A DNA stretch of 64,000 nucleotides from an uncultured Coriobacteriaceae bacterium (GCA_902780305.1 CACZFB010000004.1:1445-65444), one strand, 5' to 3'; counted from the stretch's first letter, positions 8,189-16,752 are shown. Notes: generated by a model not told the origin, from the letters alone. Translations and numbers: made by a program.

Positions 8189-10174
8189 CTAGGACCGCCT
8201 GCGCGTGAGCACCACAAGCACGACAATTCCCGCAATCATGGCCACGCCGACGGCCGCGAGCAGCACGAAGCTGAAGTCGGCCTGTTCTCCGCTCACCTCT
8301 TGCCTGCTGGCAATACCCAGCTCCTTGACGGCAAAAACATGCACGTGGTCGCCGCCGCCCTCAATGCGAATGCCGTACTCGCCGGCAACCGGTGACTCGC
8401 ACAGGATGGATGTGAGACCGTCCGCCTGGGTCACTTTGACACCCGCCCCATCCAAGGGCTTTCCCTCATGCTCGAGCATGACCTTGGCCGCGGGACCGTC
8501 GGTCACGATGCCCACCTGTAGGGCGCTGGTGCGCTCGTCCGCCGTGCCCAGCACGACGGCCTTTCCTTCGCTGGGCTGCACCTCCTGGTCCACGAGTTCC
8601 ATGCCAAGCGATGCGTAGTAGGACTTGAGGAAGTCCACCCGCAGCTCGTAGGCATTGCCTGCCGCATAGTGGGTGCCGCCCGTTGCCTCGGAGACCTGCT
8701 TGAGAAAACCCTCGTTGGACTCCCCCGCATCCCCAAAGCCAACCGTGTCTATTACGATGCCATTACGCTTTGCCTCGCGCACCACACCCGCCAGCATGGC
8801 CTCGTTGCTGAGCCCCCTCGTGCTCGCACCGTCCGAAAGCAACGTTATATGTCGTTTGGCACACCGCGGGGTTTCCTCAAGAATCGACACGGCCTTCTCG
8901 AGCACCAAACCGACGTTGGTCTCGGCCAGCCTGCGCGCATCGGCGTGTCCGACCGCCGCAAGGGCCTCGTCGCCATAGCCCGTGGCAAGCTCGTACACCG
9001 ATTCCTCGAAGCCCAGGACGCTCACCTCGGTCGGCACCGCATGGGGAAGCCTCGTGGACGCGTTCACGACGCGAAGGTACTGCTCGGTGGCAACTCGGGC
9101 ACCATCGATCTTTGGCATGCCGGCCTGGTCGTCCTCCAGCATGCTGCCCGAAAGGTCGAGCGCAAGTACGCTCGCGTTGTGGGTGACGGGTGCTCCCTGA
9201 GAGAACCACGACTGATAGAACTCGACGACCTGTTGCAGGACCTCGGGAGAGTTCTGGTAGCAGTACATGGCCGAGAGACGCTCGGCAAGGCCTGCGTCAA
9301 CGCTCTTGCCCGGATAACTGATCTCGCTCACAGCCGGTTGCCACGAGGCGCTCAGATTTACCTCGCAGCTTACGGTTGCCTCCGCCTGGGCGGTAACGAT
9401 CTGGTCGGTCACCGACTTGGGCAAGGTGAGGTCGGCGATCGTGCCCGCACCATCGGTCGCACCAAATCCCAGGTCGCCCACATTGCCGGTAACGACCAGC
9501 GACTTGCTGACGGCGGGCAGCGTCTTACCATTGAGCTGGTTGATGAGTGTGCTCTGTGGCAACAGGTCCTCCGTCGCGAGCCCCGAGGCGTCTGCCAGGC
9601 TCTTCCAGTGCGTGAGGAGCGGGTACGTGGCCAGCGCCTCGTAGCCGTTGTGAGGGGTTCCCAAAAAGCCAAGACCAACGACGTCCGCACGATCGGACTG
9701 CTTGGTCGCGCCCAGGCCCTCCGCATACTCCCTTACGCGCAGGCCGCTGGTGCCCGTTGCAAGCACGAACGTCCGCGCCTCTGCACCGGAGTCCGCTATG
9801 GCATCGAGTGCCCAGACGACGGCGTTGGCATCGATGGGAGTTTGCGAAGCCGCACCCAACACGAAGGTGCTGGGCGGATTGCCCTCGCCGCCACCCGCTG
9901 CCCACCAGACGGGTGTCCTGGACGTGGTAAGTGTGAGTCCGTCGTGCGCGTCCAGCAGGTCATGTTGCTCACCGAGCCACGTGCGCACCAGGCGTTCGTG
10001 GTCGCCCACGTTGGAGTCGACGACGAGCACGCTGGGACGCGGCTCGTGCTGTGCCGCAAACGCCAGACGTCCGGCGCGTGCCATGGTGCAGGCAAGGGTC
10101 ATGATAGCCACGAGTGCAAGCGTGCGTGCCAACAGGTGGAAGGGGTGCAGGTTGCGGCTCTGCGTGTTGGTCAT
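8189..10174 (-). CDS. Secreted, membrane-anchored pseudo-lipase/vWA fusion protein
   Basis: 661 residues from ATG 10174, chosen because GAGAGGTG lies six bases upstream; a GTG nine bases earlier is less likely. The N-terminus is a signal peptide ending around AFAA. Residues about 45-260 resemble the serine-hydrolase (PGAP1/lipase-like) fold: FLGTPHNGYEAL, and GTSGLRVREYA where active relatives have GHSxGG..R.Y. The nucleophile elbow looks degenerate. Residues about 340-540 form a von Willebrand A domain with MIDAS motif DLSGSM and LLSDGAS. A C-terminal helix followed by RRRS anchors the protein with its domains outside. The TAA of the FHA gene overlaps its ribosome site, implying coupled translation. 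It probably binds a ligand or surface partner for the kinase/phosphatase pair. Confidence 0.88.
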   Translation of the reverse strand: MTNTQSRNLHPFHLLARTLALVAIMTLACTMARAGRLAFAAQHEPRPSVLVVDSNVGDHERLVRTWLGEQHDLLDAHDGLTLTTSRTPVWWAAGGGEGNPPSTFVLGAASQTPIDANAVVWALDAIADSGAEARTFVLATGTSGLRVREYAEGLGATKQSDRADVVGLGFLGTPHNGYEALATYPLLTHWKSLADASGLATEDLLPQSTLINQLNGKTLPAVSKSLVVTGNVGDLGFGATDGAGTIADLTLPKSVTDQIVTAQAEATVSCEVNLSASWQPAVSEISYPGKSVDAGLAERLSAMYCYQNSPEVLQQVVEFYQSWFSQGAPVTHNASVLALDLSGSMLEDDQAGMPKIDGARVATEQYLRVVNASTRLPHAVPTEVSVLGFEESVYELATGYGDEALAAVGHADARRLAETNVGLVLEKAVSILEETPRCAKRHITLLSDGASTRGLSNEAMLAGVVREAKRNGIVIDTVGFGDAGESNEGFLKQVSEATGGTHYAAGNAYELRVDFLKSYYASLGMELVDQEVQPSEGKAVVLGTADERTSALQVGIVTDGPAAKVMLEHEGKPLDGAGVKVTQADGLTSILCESPVAGEYGIRIEGGGDHVHVFAVKELGIASRQEVSGEQADFSFVLLAAVGVAMIAGIVVLVVLTRRRS

Positions 10175-10188
10175 TGGAATCACCTCTC

Positions 10189-11148
10189 TTAGCGGCAGCT
10201 GAACGCGAGGGATGTGTCGCCCAGGGTAATCTGGTCTCCGTCGAAAAGCGGTTGCTTGCCCAAGAGCCGGCTACCGTTTACGAACGTACCGTTTGCGCTG
10301 CCCGCATCGAGCGCGGACCACACTCCCGCGTTGTACAGGAGCTTAAGATGCACCCTGGACACCTTGCCGTCGTCCACGACCACGCCACACGCCTCGTTGC
10401 GGCCAACGGTAACATCACGTGCGGGAAGGTTGAACACGCGTCCACGGTCGCTGCCGGAGCAAATGGAGATGGATGCGTCCGTGCGAGAATCGTCGATTAT
10501 GGTCGCGGCCTGCGGGGCGCGATCCACCACGGTCGCCGCACCATACGACCTCACGCTGCCACCCACCTGACGGCCGTCCGCTATGCTAACCGCACCGCGT
10601 GCGGGTCCCGCCTCACCAGATACGTGCCTCGATTCGCTCATCTGGTTCTCCAGGCTGGCAATGCGGCCGTTAAACGCCTGCACGAACTCGGTGGAAGGCC
10701 GCGAGCGATGCAGCGTGCTCGCGTAGATCACCATGGACACGATGGACATGGCAATGCCGAACAGCGCCATGAAGGCGACCACGGGGCCAAACCCCAAGAC
10801 GAGCCAGCGCACGTTGTATGCGATGGGGCCAGGGTAGAACGGAGCACCCGGCTCGGCCATGAGCCTCACGAAGTGCGTCACGCCATTGGCGTTTCCCGTA
10901 AAGCGGAAGATAAACGTCGGCAGTATGGCAAACACGCCAACCAGCGACAGGATGCGAGGAACCAGCGCCTGCTGCTCCTTGTGCTTGTTGCTGGAGTCGA
11001 AAAACACCCAAAGCATGATTGCGAGTGTCACCAGGATAAAGAGATAGAGTCCCCATTCAAAGAGCCACAGGAAGCTCGAGATGCCCGAGAGCGCATTGTT
11101 GAGCCATTGGCTGTTATAGTTGATGTCAATAAAAGTCTTACCGTTCAT
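10189..11148 (-). CDS. Membrane protein with C-terminal FHA domain
   Basis: 319 residues from an ATG with AGGAG seven bases upstream. Three hydrophobic segments occupy roughly residues 17-135. A loop with a short coiled segment and Ser/Thr-rich stretches follows, then a C-terminal FHA domain (about 230-319) with VTVGRNEACGV, DDGKVSRVHLKL and GSANGTFVNG. FHA domains bind phosphothreonine. Threonines in the linker (for example AATVVDR and AATIIDD) look like possible targets of the downstream kinase, as in other kinase/FHA pairs. It is the first gene of the four-gene operon and ends 14 nt before the vWA start. Confidence 0.9.
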   Translation of the reverse strand: MNGKTFIDINYNSQWLNNALSGISSFLWLFEWGLYLFILVTLAIMLWVFFDSSNKHKEQQALVPRILSLVGVFAILPTFIFRFTGNANGVTHFVRLMAEPGAPFYPGPIAYNVRWLVLGFGPVVAFMALFGIAMSIVSMVIYASTLHRSRPSTEFVQAFNGRIASLENQMSESRHVSGEAGPARGAVSIADGRQVGGSVRSYGAATVVDRAPQAATIIDDSRTDASISICSGSDRGRVFNLPARDVTVGRNEACGVVVDDGKVSRVHLKLLYNAGVWSALDAGSANGTFVNGSRLLGKQPLFDGDQITLGDTSLAFSCR

Positions 11149-11221
11149 GATCGCTCCTATCCCGTCGTCCCCAAGGGGCTTTAGCAACTGAGTGCATCAT
11201 AGGGGCCAATCCGCAAAAAAC

Positions 11222-11231
11222 GTTGCGCAAC
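11222..11231. repeat. 10-bp palindrome GTTGCGCAAC in a divergent promoter region
   Basis: A perfect 10-bp palindrome lies in the 276-bp spacer between the divergent FHA and lipid-kinase genes. It could be an operator half-site. No regulator is identified. Confidence 0.3.
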
Positions 11232-11287
11232 ATCGTGGGGACCGGAGCATGCCCGCGCAAAGCTGGCCAACCTGCGCCCGCCTAAAG

Positions 11288-11310
11288 ATGGGGTTACCCC
11301 CTTCAATAAG
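11288..11310. repeat. Partial copy of the TATCAA/GGGG palindrome family
   Basis: GATGGGGTTACCCCC followed by TTCAATAA keeps the central GGGGTTACCCC core, but the outer TATCAA arms are eroded. It is the only copy located upstream of genes rather than after a stop codon. Confidence 0.5.
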
Positions 11311-11424
11311 TGATTGCCCGTAAAAGATTCCCTATTTCGGCTGGACAATCTGCCCTCTCGCCGCTAAGTCGGGCACCGCATTGCATTTCGCCACTAGAAT
11401 GTACTGAAACACGCAAGGGAACGT

Positions 11425-12378
11425 ATGAGGAACGAGATGTCACCGCAAACGCTTGGTCGCACACTCATCATCGCCAACCCCGCCGCTTACAGCGGCAAGG
11501 GCGAGAATGCGGTTCTGTTTGCGACTCGCTACTTCGCGTCGTTCTATTCCACGGCGAGCTCGTGCGAGGTGACGCTCATCGAGGAGTCGCACGACGCGCG
11601 TCGCATGGCATCCGACACCCACGGATACCAGAGCGTCATCGCCCTAGGTGGCGACCGAACCATCCACGAGATCGTAAACGGCCTCATGCGACTTGACGAG
11701 TCGAGCAGGCCACGGCTCGGCATAATTCCCATGGGCTCGAGCAACGACTTCGCGCGCACCCTGGGCATGTCGCGAAACGATCCCGCGAACGCGATTTCGG
11801 AGCTGCTGCACGGCAAGGACCGACGTATAGACCTGGGGAGGGTCAACGACGTCTACTTCGTGCAGACCCTCTCGTTTGGCATCGACGCGGCCATCGCCAT
11901 CGACTCGACCATGCGGGCCTCAAGGCACGGACGTGCGGGATCGCATCTCTTTGTAACTTCGGGACTCAAGATTATTGTCTCGAGGCTGAGGGGCTGGCCC
12001 TACCACGCGGTCGTAGACGGAGAGACGCTCGATGGTGTGGACACCGCATTTGCCATCCAAAACGGTCCGACGTACGGCGGCGGATTTCGCATATGCCCCG
12101 ACGCGGTCCCCAATGACGGCTACCTCGATCTCTGCGTTACCGTAGACGATTTGTCCGTGGCAAAGTCACTCGGACTGTTCGGCCTCATTCGCACGGGCAA
12201 GCACACCAAGTCCAACAGTGTGGCGATGCGACAGATACGCGAGCTCACCGTGCAGTTTCTCGGCGACGACGTTCCGCCTTGTCAGGCGGACGGCGAGCGC
12301 CTCGATGCGAACGAGTACCGCATTAGCGTGGTGCCTCAGGCGCTCACGGTCGTGGTGCCTGCCAATTGTAGCTGGTAG
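11425..12378 (+). CDS. Diacylglycerol/sphingosine-kinase-family lipid kinase with altered GGDGT motif
   Basis: 317 residues. ATG 11425 (AAGGGA upstream) and ATG 11437 (GAGGA upstream) are both plausible starts. It has the DAGK catalytic fold: ANPAAYSGKG near the N-terminus, IALGGDRTIHEIVNG, GIIPMGSSNDFARTLG and, in the C-terminal domain, GGGFRICPDAVPNDGYLDL. The nucleotide-binding motif is normally GGDGT; here the third glycine is arginine (GGC GAC CGA ACC), which should disturb phosphate binding. The remaining motifs are intact. Family members phosphorylate diacylglycerol, undecaprenol-type or related lipids; the substrate is not predictable here. It is divergent from the FHA operon and convergent with ptsI. 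Confidence 0.88.
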   Translation: MRNEMSPQTLGRTLIIANPAAYSGKGENAVLFATRYFASFYSTASSCEVTLIEESHDARRMASDTHGYQSVIALGGDRTIHEIVNGLMRLDESSRPRLGIIPMGSSNDFARTLGMSRNDPANAISELLHGKDRRIDLGRVNDVYFVQTLSFGIDAAIAIDSTMRASRHGRAGSHLFVTSGLKIIVSRLRGWPYHAVVDGETLDGVDTAFAIQNGPTYGGGFRICPDAVPNDGYLDLCVTVDDLSVAKSLGLFGLIRTGKHTKSNSVAMRQIRELTVQFLGDDVPPCQADGERLDANEYRISVVPQALTVVVPANCSW

Positions 12379-12415
12379 TCTACCAATATCCTTGGGGGGC
12401 GATAACGGGTTACGG

Positions 12416-12446
12416 CCTATCAATGGGGGTTACCCCCATTGATAGG
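12416..12446. repeat. Perfect palindrome of the TATCAA/GGGG family
   Basis: CCTATCAATGGGGGT, one T, then the exact inverse. This is the cleanest copy of the family, which recurs at 11288, 20211, 24012, 27066, 52308, 56170 and 60203. It sits between the convergent lipid-kinase and ptsI genes, where it may end or protect transcripts. Several copies are long composite hairpins. Confidence 0.8.
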
Positions 12447-12476
12447 TCACTTGCGCCCAGCCCGTGAGCAGTAACC

Positions 12477-12508
12477 AAAAAGGGCGCCCCGACGAAGCGG
12501 GGCGCCCC
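12477..12508 (-). terminator. Intrinsic terminator after ptsI
   Basis: GGGGCGCCCC and GGGGCGCCC arms around an 8-base loop are followed on the minus strand by TTTTT. It marks the 3' end of the fructose PTS transcript. Confidence 0.8.
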
Positions 12509-12532
12509 ATTGCCTCTGATGGCGCGAAAAAC

Positions 12533-14236
12533 CTAGCGAGCGGCTGCCTGCAGGGCGGCGCGAACCTCGGCGGAGGTCTTGAACTTCATGATCTTCTCGA
12601 CCAGAGCGTCGGCCTCCTCGATGGTCCAACGGGAGATGGTGCGGCGCACGCGCAGGATCGACGGCGCGGACACGCTGAACTCCGTAAGGCCGAAGGAGAG
12701 CAGCACGGGAATGAGCAGCGGATCGGCTGCAGCCTCGCCGCACATGCCAACCATGATGCCAGCCTTAACGCCCTCGCCGATGATGCGCTGCAGGGAGCGC
12801 AGTACGGACGGCTGGTAGGGGTTGTACAGGTAGGCAACCTTGTCCTGGCCACGGTCGGCGCACATGGTGTAACCAATGAGGTCGTTGGTGCCGATGGAGA
12901 AGAAGTCGCACTCAGCCGCAAGAATGTCGGCGATCAGGGACGCGGAGGGCGTCTCGACCATGGTGCCAACCTCGATGTCGCCGTTGAAGTCGACGCCCTC
13001 GGCGGTGAGCTCCTTCTTGCACTCCTCCACGAGCGCCTTGACCTGGCGAATCTCCTCAATCGCGGTCACCAGCGGGACCATGATCTTGATGTCGCCGTGG
13101 GCGTTGGCACGCAGCAGGGCGCGCAGCTGGACCTTGTACTCCTCGGGATGATCGAGGCAGTAGCGAATGGCGCGATAGCCCAGGAACGGGTTCTCTTCCT
13201 TGGGAAGATCCATGTAGGGGATCTCCTTGTCGCCACCCACGTCGAGCGTGCGGATGATGACCGGCTTGCCCTTCATGATGAGGCCGACCTTTTGGTAAGC
13301 CGCGAACTGCTACTCCTCGGAGGGGAGCTGCTGGCTGTCCATGAACAGGAACTCGGAGCGGAACAGGCCAACGCCCTCGCAGTCGTGCTCGATGGCGGCG
13401 TTCGCGTCGCTGGGGTTGCCAATGTTGGCGACCAGCAGGACTTCCTTGCCATCGGCGGTAACCGTGGGCTTGCCGCGGAAGGCCTCCAGAGCGGCCTTGT
13501 CCTCGGCGAACTTGCGCGCGGCCTCACGATAGGTCTCGAGCTCTTCGTCGGTCGGCTTAACGATGACCTTGCCCTTGGAGCCGTCTACGACGACCAGGTC
13601 GCCGGACTTGATGTTCTTCGTGGCACCCTCAACCGAGAGGACCGCGGGAATCTCCATGGCGCGGCAGATGATGGCGGCATGGGAGGTACGTCCACCAGTC
13701 TCGGTGACGATGGCGACGACGTGCTCCTTGTCGATGTCGGCCGTCATGGAAGGCGTGAGCTCGCCCACGACCACGATGGAGTTCTCGGGCAGCGTGGAGA
13801 GGTCAACGAGCTCCTTGCCGAGCAGTGCGGCAAGAAGGCCGGTACGCACGTCGGCGATGTCGGCGGCGCGCTCGCGGAACAGCTCGTCCTCCATCTGGGA
13901 GAACATGTCGAAGTACATGGTGTAGGCGTTGTCAACTGCCTGCTCGGCGCACATGCCCTCGGCAATGGCCATGGTCACGGAATCGATGATGCCATCGTCC
14001 TCTGCGAACTCGTTGTGCGCGTTGAGGATGCCGGCCTCCTTCTCCAGGCCCTTCGCCTTCATGTTGGCGATCTGCCTGTCGGTCATCTCCATGAAGGACT
14101 TACGGGCGGCCTCGTAGCGCGCGGTCTCGGCCTCGGTATCATCAATCTTCTTGGGTTTGTATGTAAGATCCGGCTCAATTGCGACGCTCGCCACACCGAT
14201 GCCGATGCCATCAGAGGCATTTACTCCACTGTACAT
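12533..14236 (-). pseudogene. ptsI: PTS phosphotransferase enzyme I, interrupted by an in-frame TAG
   Basis: The reading frame runs from ATG 14236 (GGAGGAG upstream) to 12533 and would encode 567 residues, close to the usual 570-575. The N-terminal part has the phospho-histidine His186 in GGRTSHAAI. The C-terminal PEP-binding part has RTLDVGGDKE, FSIGTNDL and the active-site Cys in VGMCGEAA. Codon 309 (13312-13310) is TAG between SEE and QFAAYQK; a single G-to-T change would turn GAG into it. Downstream the frame continues without any shift, with an ATG 12 codons after the stop. As written, only separate N- and C-terminal pieces could be made. It may be a real nonsense mutation, readthrough or a base error. 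It follows fruK and the fructose EIIA gene. Confidence 0.88.
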
Positions 14237-14292
14237 TGCAATCTCCTCCTATCGTAACCGTCTACATAGACGCCTTACCGGCTAAACGGAAC

Positions 14293-14316
14293 GCACCCGA
14301 CGCAAGCGCCGGGTGC
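14293..14316 (-). terminator. Hairpin between fruK and ptsI
   Basis: GCACCCG and CGGGTGC arms lie ten bases after the fruK stop, with no T-run. It more likely acts as an mRNA processing or stability element, or a partial attenuator, than as a full terminator. Confidence 0.4.
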
Positions 14317-14325
14317 AACGCGCAT

Positions 14326-15252
14326 TTACTTTGCCTTGCCCATCTGCCTGTTGAGGGCCGCCACCACGCGGTCGATCTTGTAGCGCTTGGCTATGCCCTT
14401 GCTGCCTGCAGTGGCCGTGCCGCACGCAGACGCGAACAGCAGCGCCTCCTCGTAGCTCGCGCCCTCCTCGACCTTGGCCACAAAGCCCGCGACCATGGAG
14501 TCGCCCGCACCCGTGGCGTTGACCAGCTTGATCTTGGCGGTGGGAACGCTATGCTCCTCGCCAAACTCGTCCACAAGCGCCGCTCCATGCCCACCGCAGG
14601 AGATGATGACGTTCTGTGCGCCAAGCTCATGCAGCTTGTGGGCAAACGGCATGGCCTCCTCGGGAGTCTCGGGGTTGGCGTCGAAGATGCGCCCGACCTC
14701 GTGGTTGTTGGGCTTGATGAGGAACGGCTTTGCCGAGAGGGACTCCATGAGCAGCTGGCCCGGGGCGTCAACCACAAAGCGAATGCCGCGGCCCTCGAGC
14801 CTGCGCATGATGATGTCGTACATGTTCTCGGGCAGCGAGTTGGGAATCGAGCCCGTGAGGACGAGGGTGTCGCCCTTGCCAATCGTGTCGATGCGCTCAA
14901 GGAGCTCGTCGACCTTCTTCTGGCTAATCTTCGGGCCCATGCCGTTGCAAATCGTCATAACGATGCCCTGGAGCTTTACGTTAATGCGCGTGTAGCCCTT
15001 TTCCAAACAAACAAAGTTGCACGAGATGCCCTTCTCCTGCAAACGCTTGAGAAGATAGTCTCCCGTAAAGCCGGCGGCGATACCAAATGCCACGTTGGTG
15101 ACGCCAAGCTCGTTTAAGAGCGTGGAGATGTTGATGCCGTTGCCACCACAGTGGATTTCCTCGCTCGAGGACCTGTTGGTGAAGCCCATGTCCAAGGTGA
15201 GGGGGTGCATCACGTAGTCAATAGCCGGGTTTAATGTCACGGTATAAATCAA
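14326..15252 (-). CDS. fruK: 1-phosphofructokinase
   Basis: 308 residues, assuming the TTG at 15252, which has GGAAGGAG six bases upstream and begins IYTVTLNPAIDYV exactly where the family begins; the frame is open further upstream without a start signal. It is a PfkB/ribokinase-family enzyme that phosphorylates fructose 1-phosphate to fructose 1,6-bisphosphate with ATP. Motifs seen: GGNGINIS (sugar binding), LTGSIPNSLP, KPNNHE and the anion-hole/catalytic-base motif NATGAGDSMVAGF. It lies between the EIIA gene and ptsI, so it uses the product of fructose PTS import. No EIIBC gene is in the window. Confidence 0.92.
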   Translation of the reverse strand: MIYTVTLNPAIDYVMHPLTLDMGFTNRSSSEEIHCGGNGINISTLLNELGVTNVAFGIAAGFTGDYLLKRLQEKGISCNFVCLEKGYTRINVKLQGIVMTICNGMGPKISQKKVDELLERIDTIGKGDTLVLTGSIPNSLPENMYDIIMRRLEGRGIRFVVDAPGQLLMESLSAKPFLIKPNNHEVGRIFDANPETPEEAMPFAHKLHELGAQNVIISCGGHGAALVDEFGEEHSVPTAKIKLVNATGAGDSMVAGFVAKVEEGASYEEALLFASACGTATAGSKGIAKRYKIDRVVAALNRQMGKAK

Positions 15253-15401
15253 CGCAAGCTCCTTCCAGCCCAAAGCTTTCTCTATCCAGACGCGCATACG
15301 CGCGAAAAACCAACCAAACAAACTTCCAGGGCAAGGTTGGCGCTCATCTACTCAGTACGACTACGTTTGACGCGTTTCTTGCCTGTGATTGAGTACGACG
15401 T

Positions 15402-15848
15402 CTACTCGACGCCCTCCTCGATAGCCGCCGCGATCTCGTCGGCATCGTCGGAGCCAAGCACGAGCTCGCAGAAGGCCGGCTGCATAAGCAGTGCGGCGAC
15501 CTGGGCCAGAACGGCCAGATGCGTGGTGGCAGCCTCGCCCTCGGGCATGTAGATGGCGATGGCGGCCTTGATGGCGGAGTCGTCCATCGACTTCCACTCA
15601 ATGGTGTCGGCAAACTTCACGACGACGATCGCAGGCTCCTTGATGGCGGCGCTCTTGGCGTGCGGAAGCGCAAACCCGCCCGTCATGCCCGTGGGGCCTT
15701 GCGCCTCACGCTCGTTGAACGCCGCGAGGACGGCGTCCTTGTCATCGGAGATACCAAGCTCCACGGCCTGTGCGGCCATGAAGTCCAGAGCCTCAGCCGT
15801 GTTCTTGGCAGGATTGTCAAAGAAGACCTTCTTTACGAGCTCGCTCAT
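15402..15848 (-). CDS. PTS fructose-type EIIA component
   Basis: 148 residues from ATG 15848 with GGGAG about seven bases upstream. It is a stand-alone EIIA of the fructose/mannitol family (PTS EIIA type 2). The phospho-accepting histidine lies in GGFALPHAKS, preceded by LDFMAAQAVELGI and a FNEREAQGPTGM region and followed by a VVKFADTIEW segment. It would take phosphate from HPr and give it to an EIIB domain encoded elsewhere. It is the first gene of a minus-strand block with fruK and ptsI, with a 149-nt gap to fruK. Confidence 0.9.
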   Translation of the reverse strand: MSELVKKVFFDNPAKNTAEALDFMAAQAVELGISDDKDAVLAAFNEREAQGPTGMTGGFALPHAKSAAIKEPAIVVVKFADTIEWKSMDDSAIKAAIAIYMPEGEAATTHLAVLAQVAALLMQPAFCELVLGSDDADEIAAAIEEGVE

Positions 15849-15978
15849 GCTATAACTCCCATCTGTTTTCGCTGACTCAACAGCCCTACAGATACTTTTA
15901 GACCAATCAACGGCCAAAGTTCCCGTAACCTCGGTGACCGTACAAAGATTTGGGGTCTGCGTAACCTTGGATGTTTAC

Positions 15979-16007
15979 TTGCGCACAATTGTTTTGCATG
16001 CTATTAT
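15979..16007 (+). promoter_or_regulatory. Promoter of the glutathione peroxidase gene
   Basis: TTGCGC (15979-15984) and TATTAT (16002-16007) are 17 bp apart, with an expected start near 16014, about 30 bases before the ATG. The spacer lies in an AT-rich patch. Confidence 0.6.
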
Positions 16008-16043
16008 ATGTGCTGCAAGCGAAAAGCGAAGAAAGGAACGCAT

Positions 16044-16520
16044 ATGGCATCAATATACGACTTCGAGGTCATGGCTCAGGACGGAAGCACCAAGTCGCTT
16101 TCGGACTACGAGGGCAAGGTGCTGCTCGTGGTCAACACGGCCACCGGATGTGGCTTCACCCCCCAGTACGTGGGGCTGCAGGAGATGTACGACAAGTATC
16201 GCGACCGCGGGTTCGAGATTCTGGACTTCCCCTGCAACCAGTTTGGCAACCAGGCGCCGGGCTCCGACGACGAGATTCACGAGTTTTGCGTGGGCCGTTT
16301 CTCCATGACGTTTCCGCAGTTCTCCAAGATCGACGTAAACGGCAAGGACGAGGCACCGCTCTACACCTGGCTCAAGAGCCAGAAGGGTGGCGTTGGCGGC
16401 AAGCGCGTCAAGTGGAACTTCACCAAGTTTCTGGTTGACCGCAACGGCCAGGTCGTCGCCCGCTTCGCCCCCACCAAGGAGCCAAAGGACATTGAGGCCG
16501 CGGTTGAGGAACTCCTATAG
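16044..16520 (+). CDS. Glutathione peroxidase family thiol peroxidase (Cys type)
   Basis: 158 residues from an ATG preceded by AAGGAA. It is a thioredoxin-fold peroxidase with peroxidatic Cys36 in NTATGCGFTPQY, Gln66 in FPCNQFG and the WNFTKF tryptophan motif. The catalytic residue is an ordinary TGC cysteine, not selenocysteine. Bacterial Cys-type members usually take electrons from thioredoxin rather than glutathione and reduce organic or hydrogen peroxides. It stands alone on the plus strand with its own promoter, immediately before tRNA-Arg, whose likely promoter overlaps the end of the gene. Confidence 0.93.
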   Translation: MASIYDFEVMAQDGSTKSLSDYEGKVLLVVNTATGCGFTPQYVGLQEMYDKYRDRGFEILDFPCNQFGNQAPGSDDEIHEFCVGRFSMTFPQFSKIDVNGKDEAPLYTWLKSQKGGVGGKRVKWNFTKFLVDRNGQVVARFAPTKEPKDIEAAVEELL

Positions 16521-16531
16521 TGTGCTATAGT
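16504..16531 (+). promoter_or_regulatory. Possible promoter of tRNA-Arg
   Basis: TTGAGG (16504-16509) and TATAGT (16526-16531) are 16 bp apart and end 11 bases before the mature tRNA 5' end. The site overlaps the peroxidase stop region. The -35 match is modest. Confidence 0.4.
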
Positions 16532-16541
16532 GTGTGAGCGC

Positions 16542-16618
16542 GCGCCCTTAGCTCAGGTGGATAGAGCCGCGGACTTCTAATCCGAAGGTCGGGGGTTCGA
16601 GTCCCTCAGGGCGCACCA
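16542..16618 (+). tRNA. tRNA-Arg (anticodon TCT)
   Basis: 77 nt with an encoded CCA. Acceptor arms GCGCCCT/AGGGCGC match perfectly, the D-arm is GCTC/GAGC, the anticodon loop is CTTCTAA (TCT, reads AGA) and the T-arm loop is TTCGAGT. A perfect terminator follows nine bases downstream. Confidence 0.97.
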
Positions 16619-16626
16619 GAGTTTTC

Positions 16627-16657
16627 GCAGGTCAGACGCTTGTCTGACCTGCTTTTT
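16627..16657 (+). terminator. Terminator of tRNA-Arg
   Basis: GCAGGTCAGAC, a GCTT loop and the exact inverse are followed by TTTTTGTT. A nearly identical stem ends the tRNA-His/tRNA-Lys unit at 19868-19898 on the other strand. Confidence 0.9.
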
Positions 16658-16752
16658 GTTAGACTTTTTTCACGCTCAGTACGGAGCAGTACGTGATTCG
16701 GTACCGAACGATTGCACGTTAACGAAAAAAACGGCAAGCGCCCACGGTTTTA

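Noticed and set aside
13274..13312. A frameshift rather than a stop codon in ptsI
   Set aside because: Counting codons from both sides shows the same frame on each side of the TAG, and the residues join without gap or overlap.
12464..14257. Plus-strand open frame across ptsI
   Set aside because: Antisense to a clearly homologous enzyme I frame. It also spans the ptsI terminator, and the residues are low-complexity.
16044..16520. Selenocysteine-type glutathione peroxidase
   Set aside because: The catalytic codon is TGC (cysteine); there is no in-frame TGA and no need for a SECIS element.
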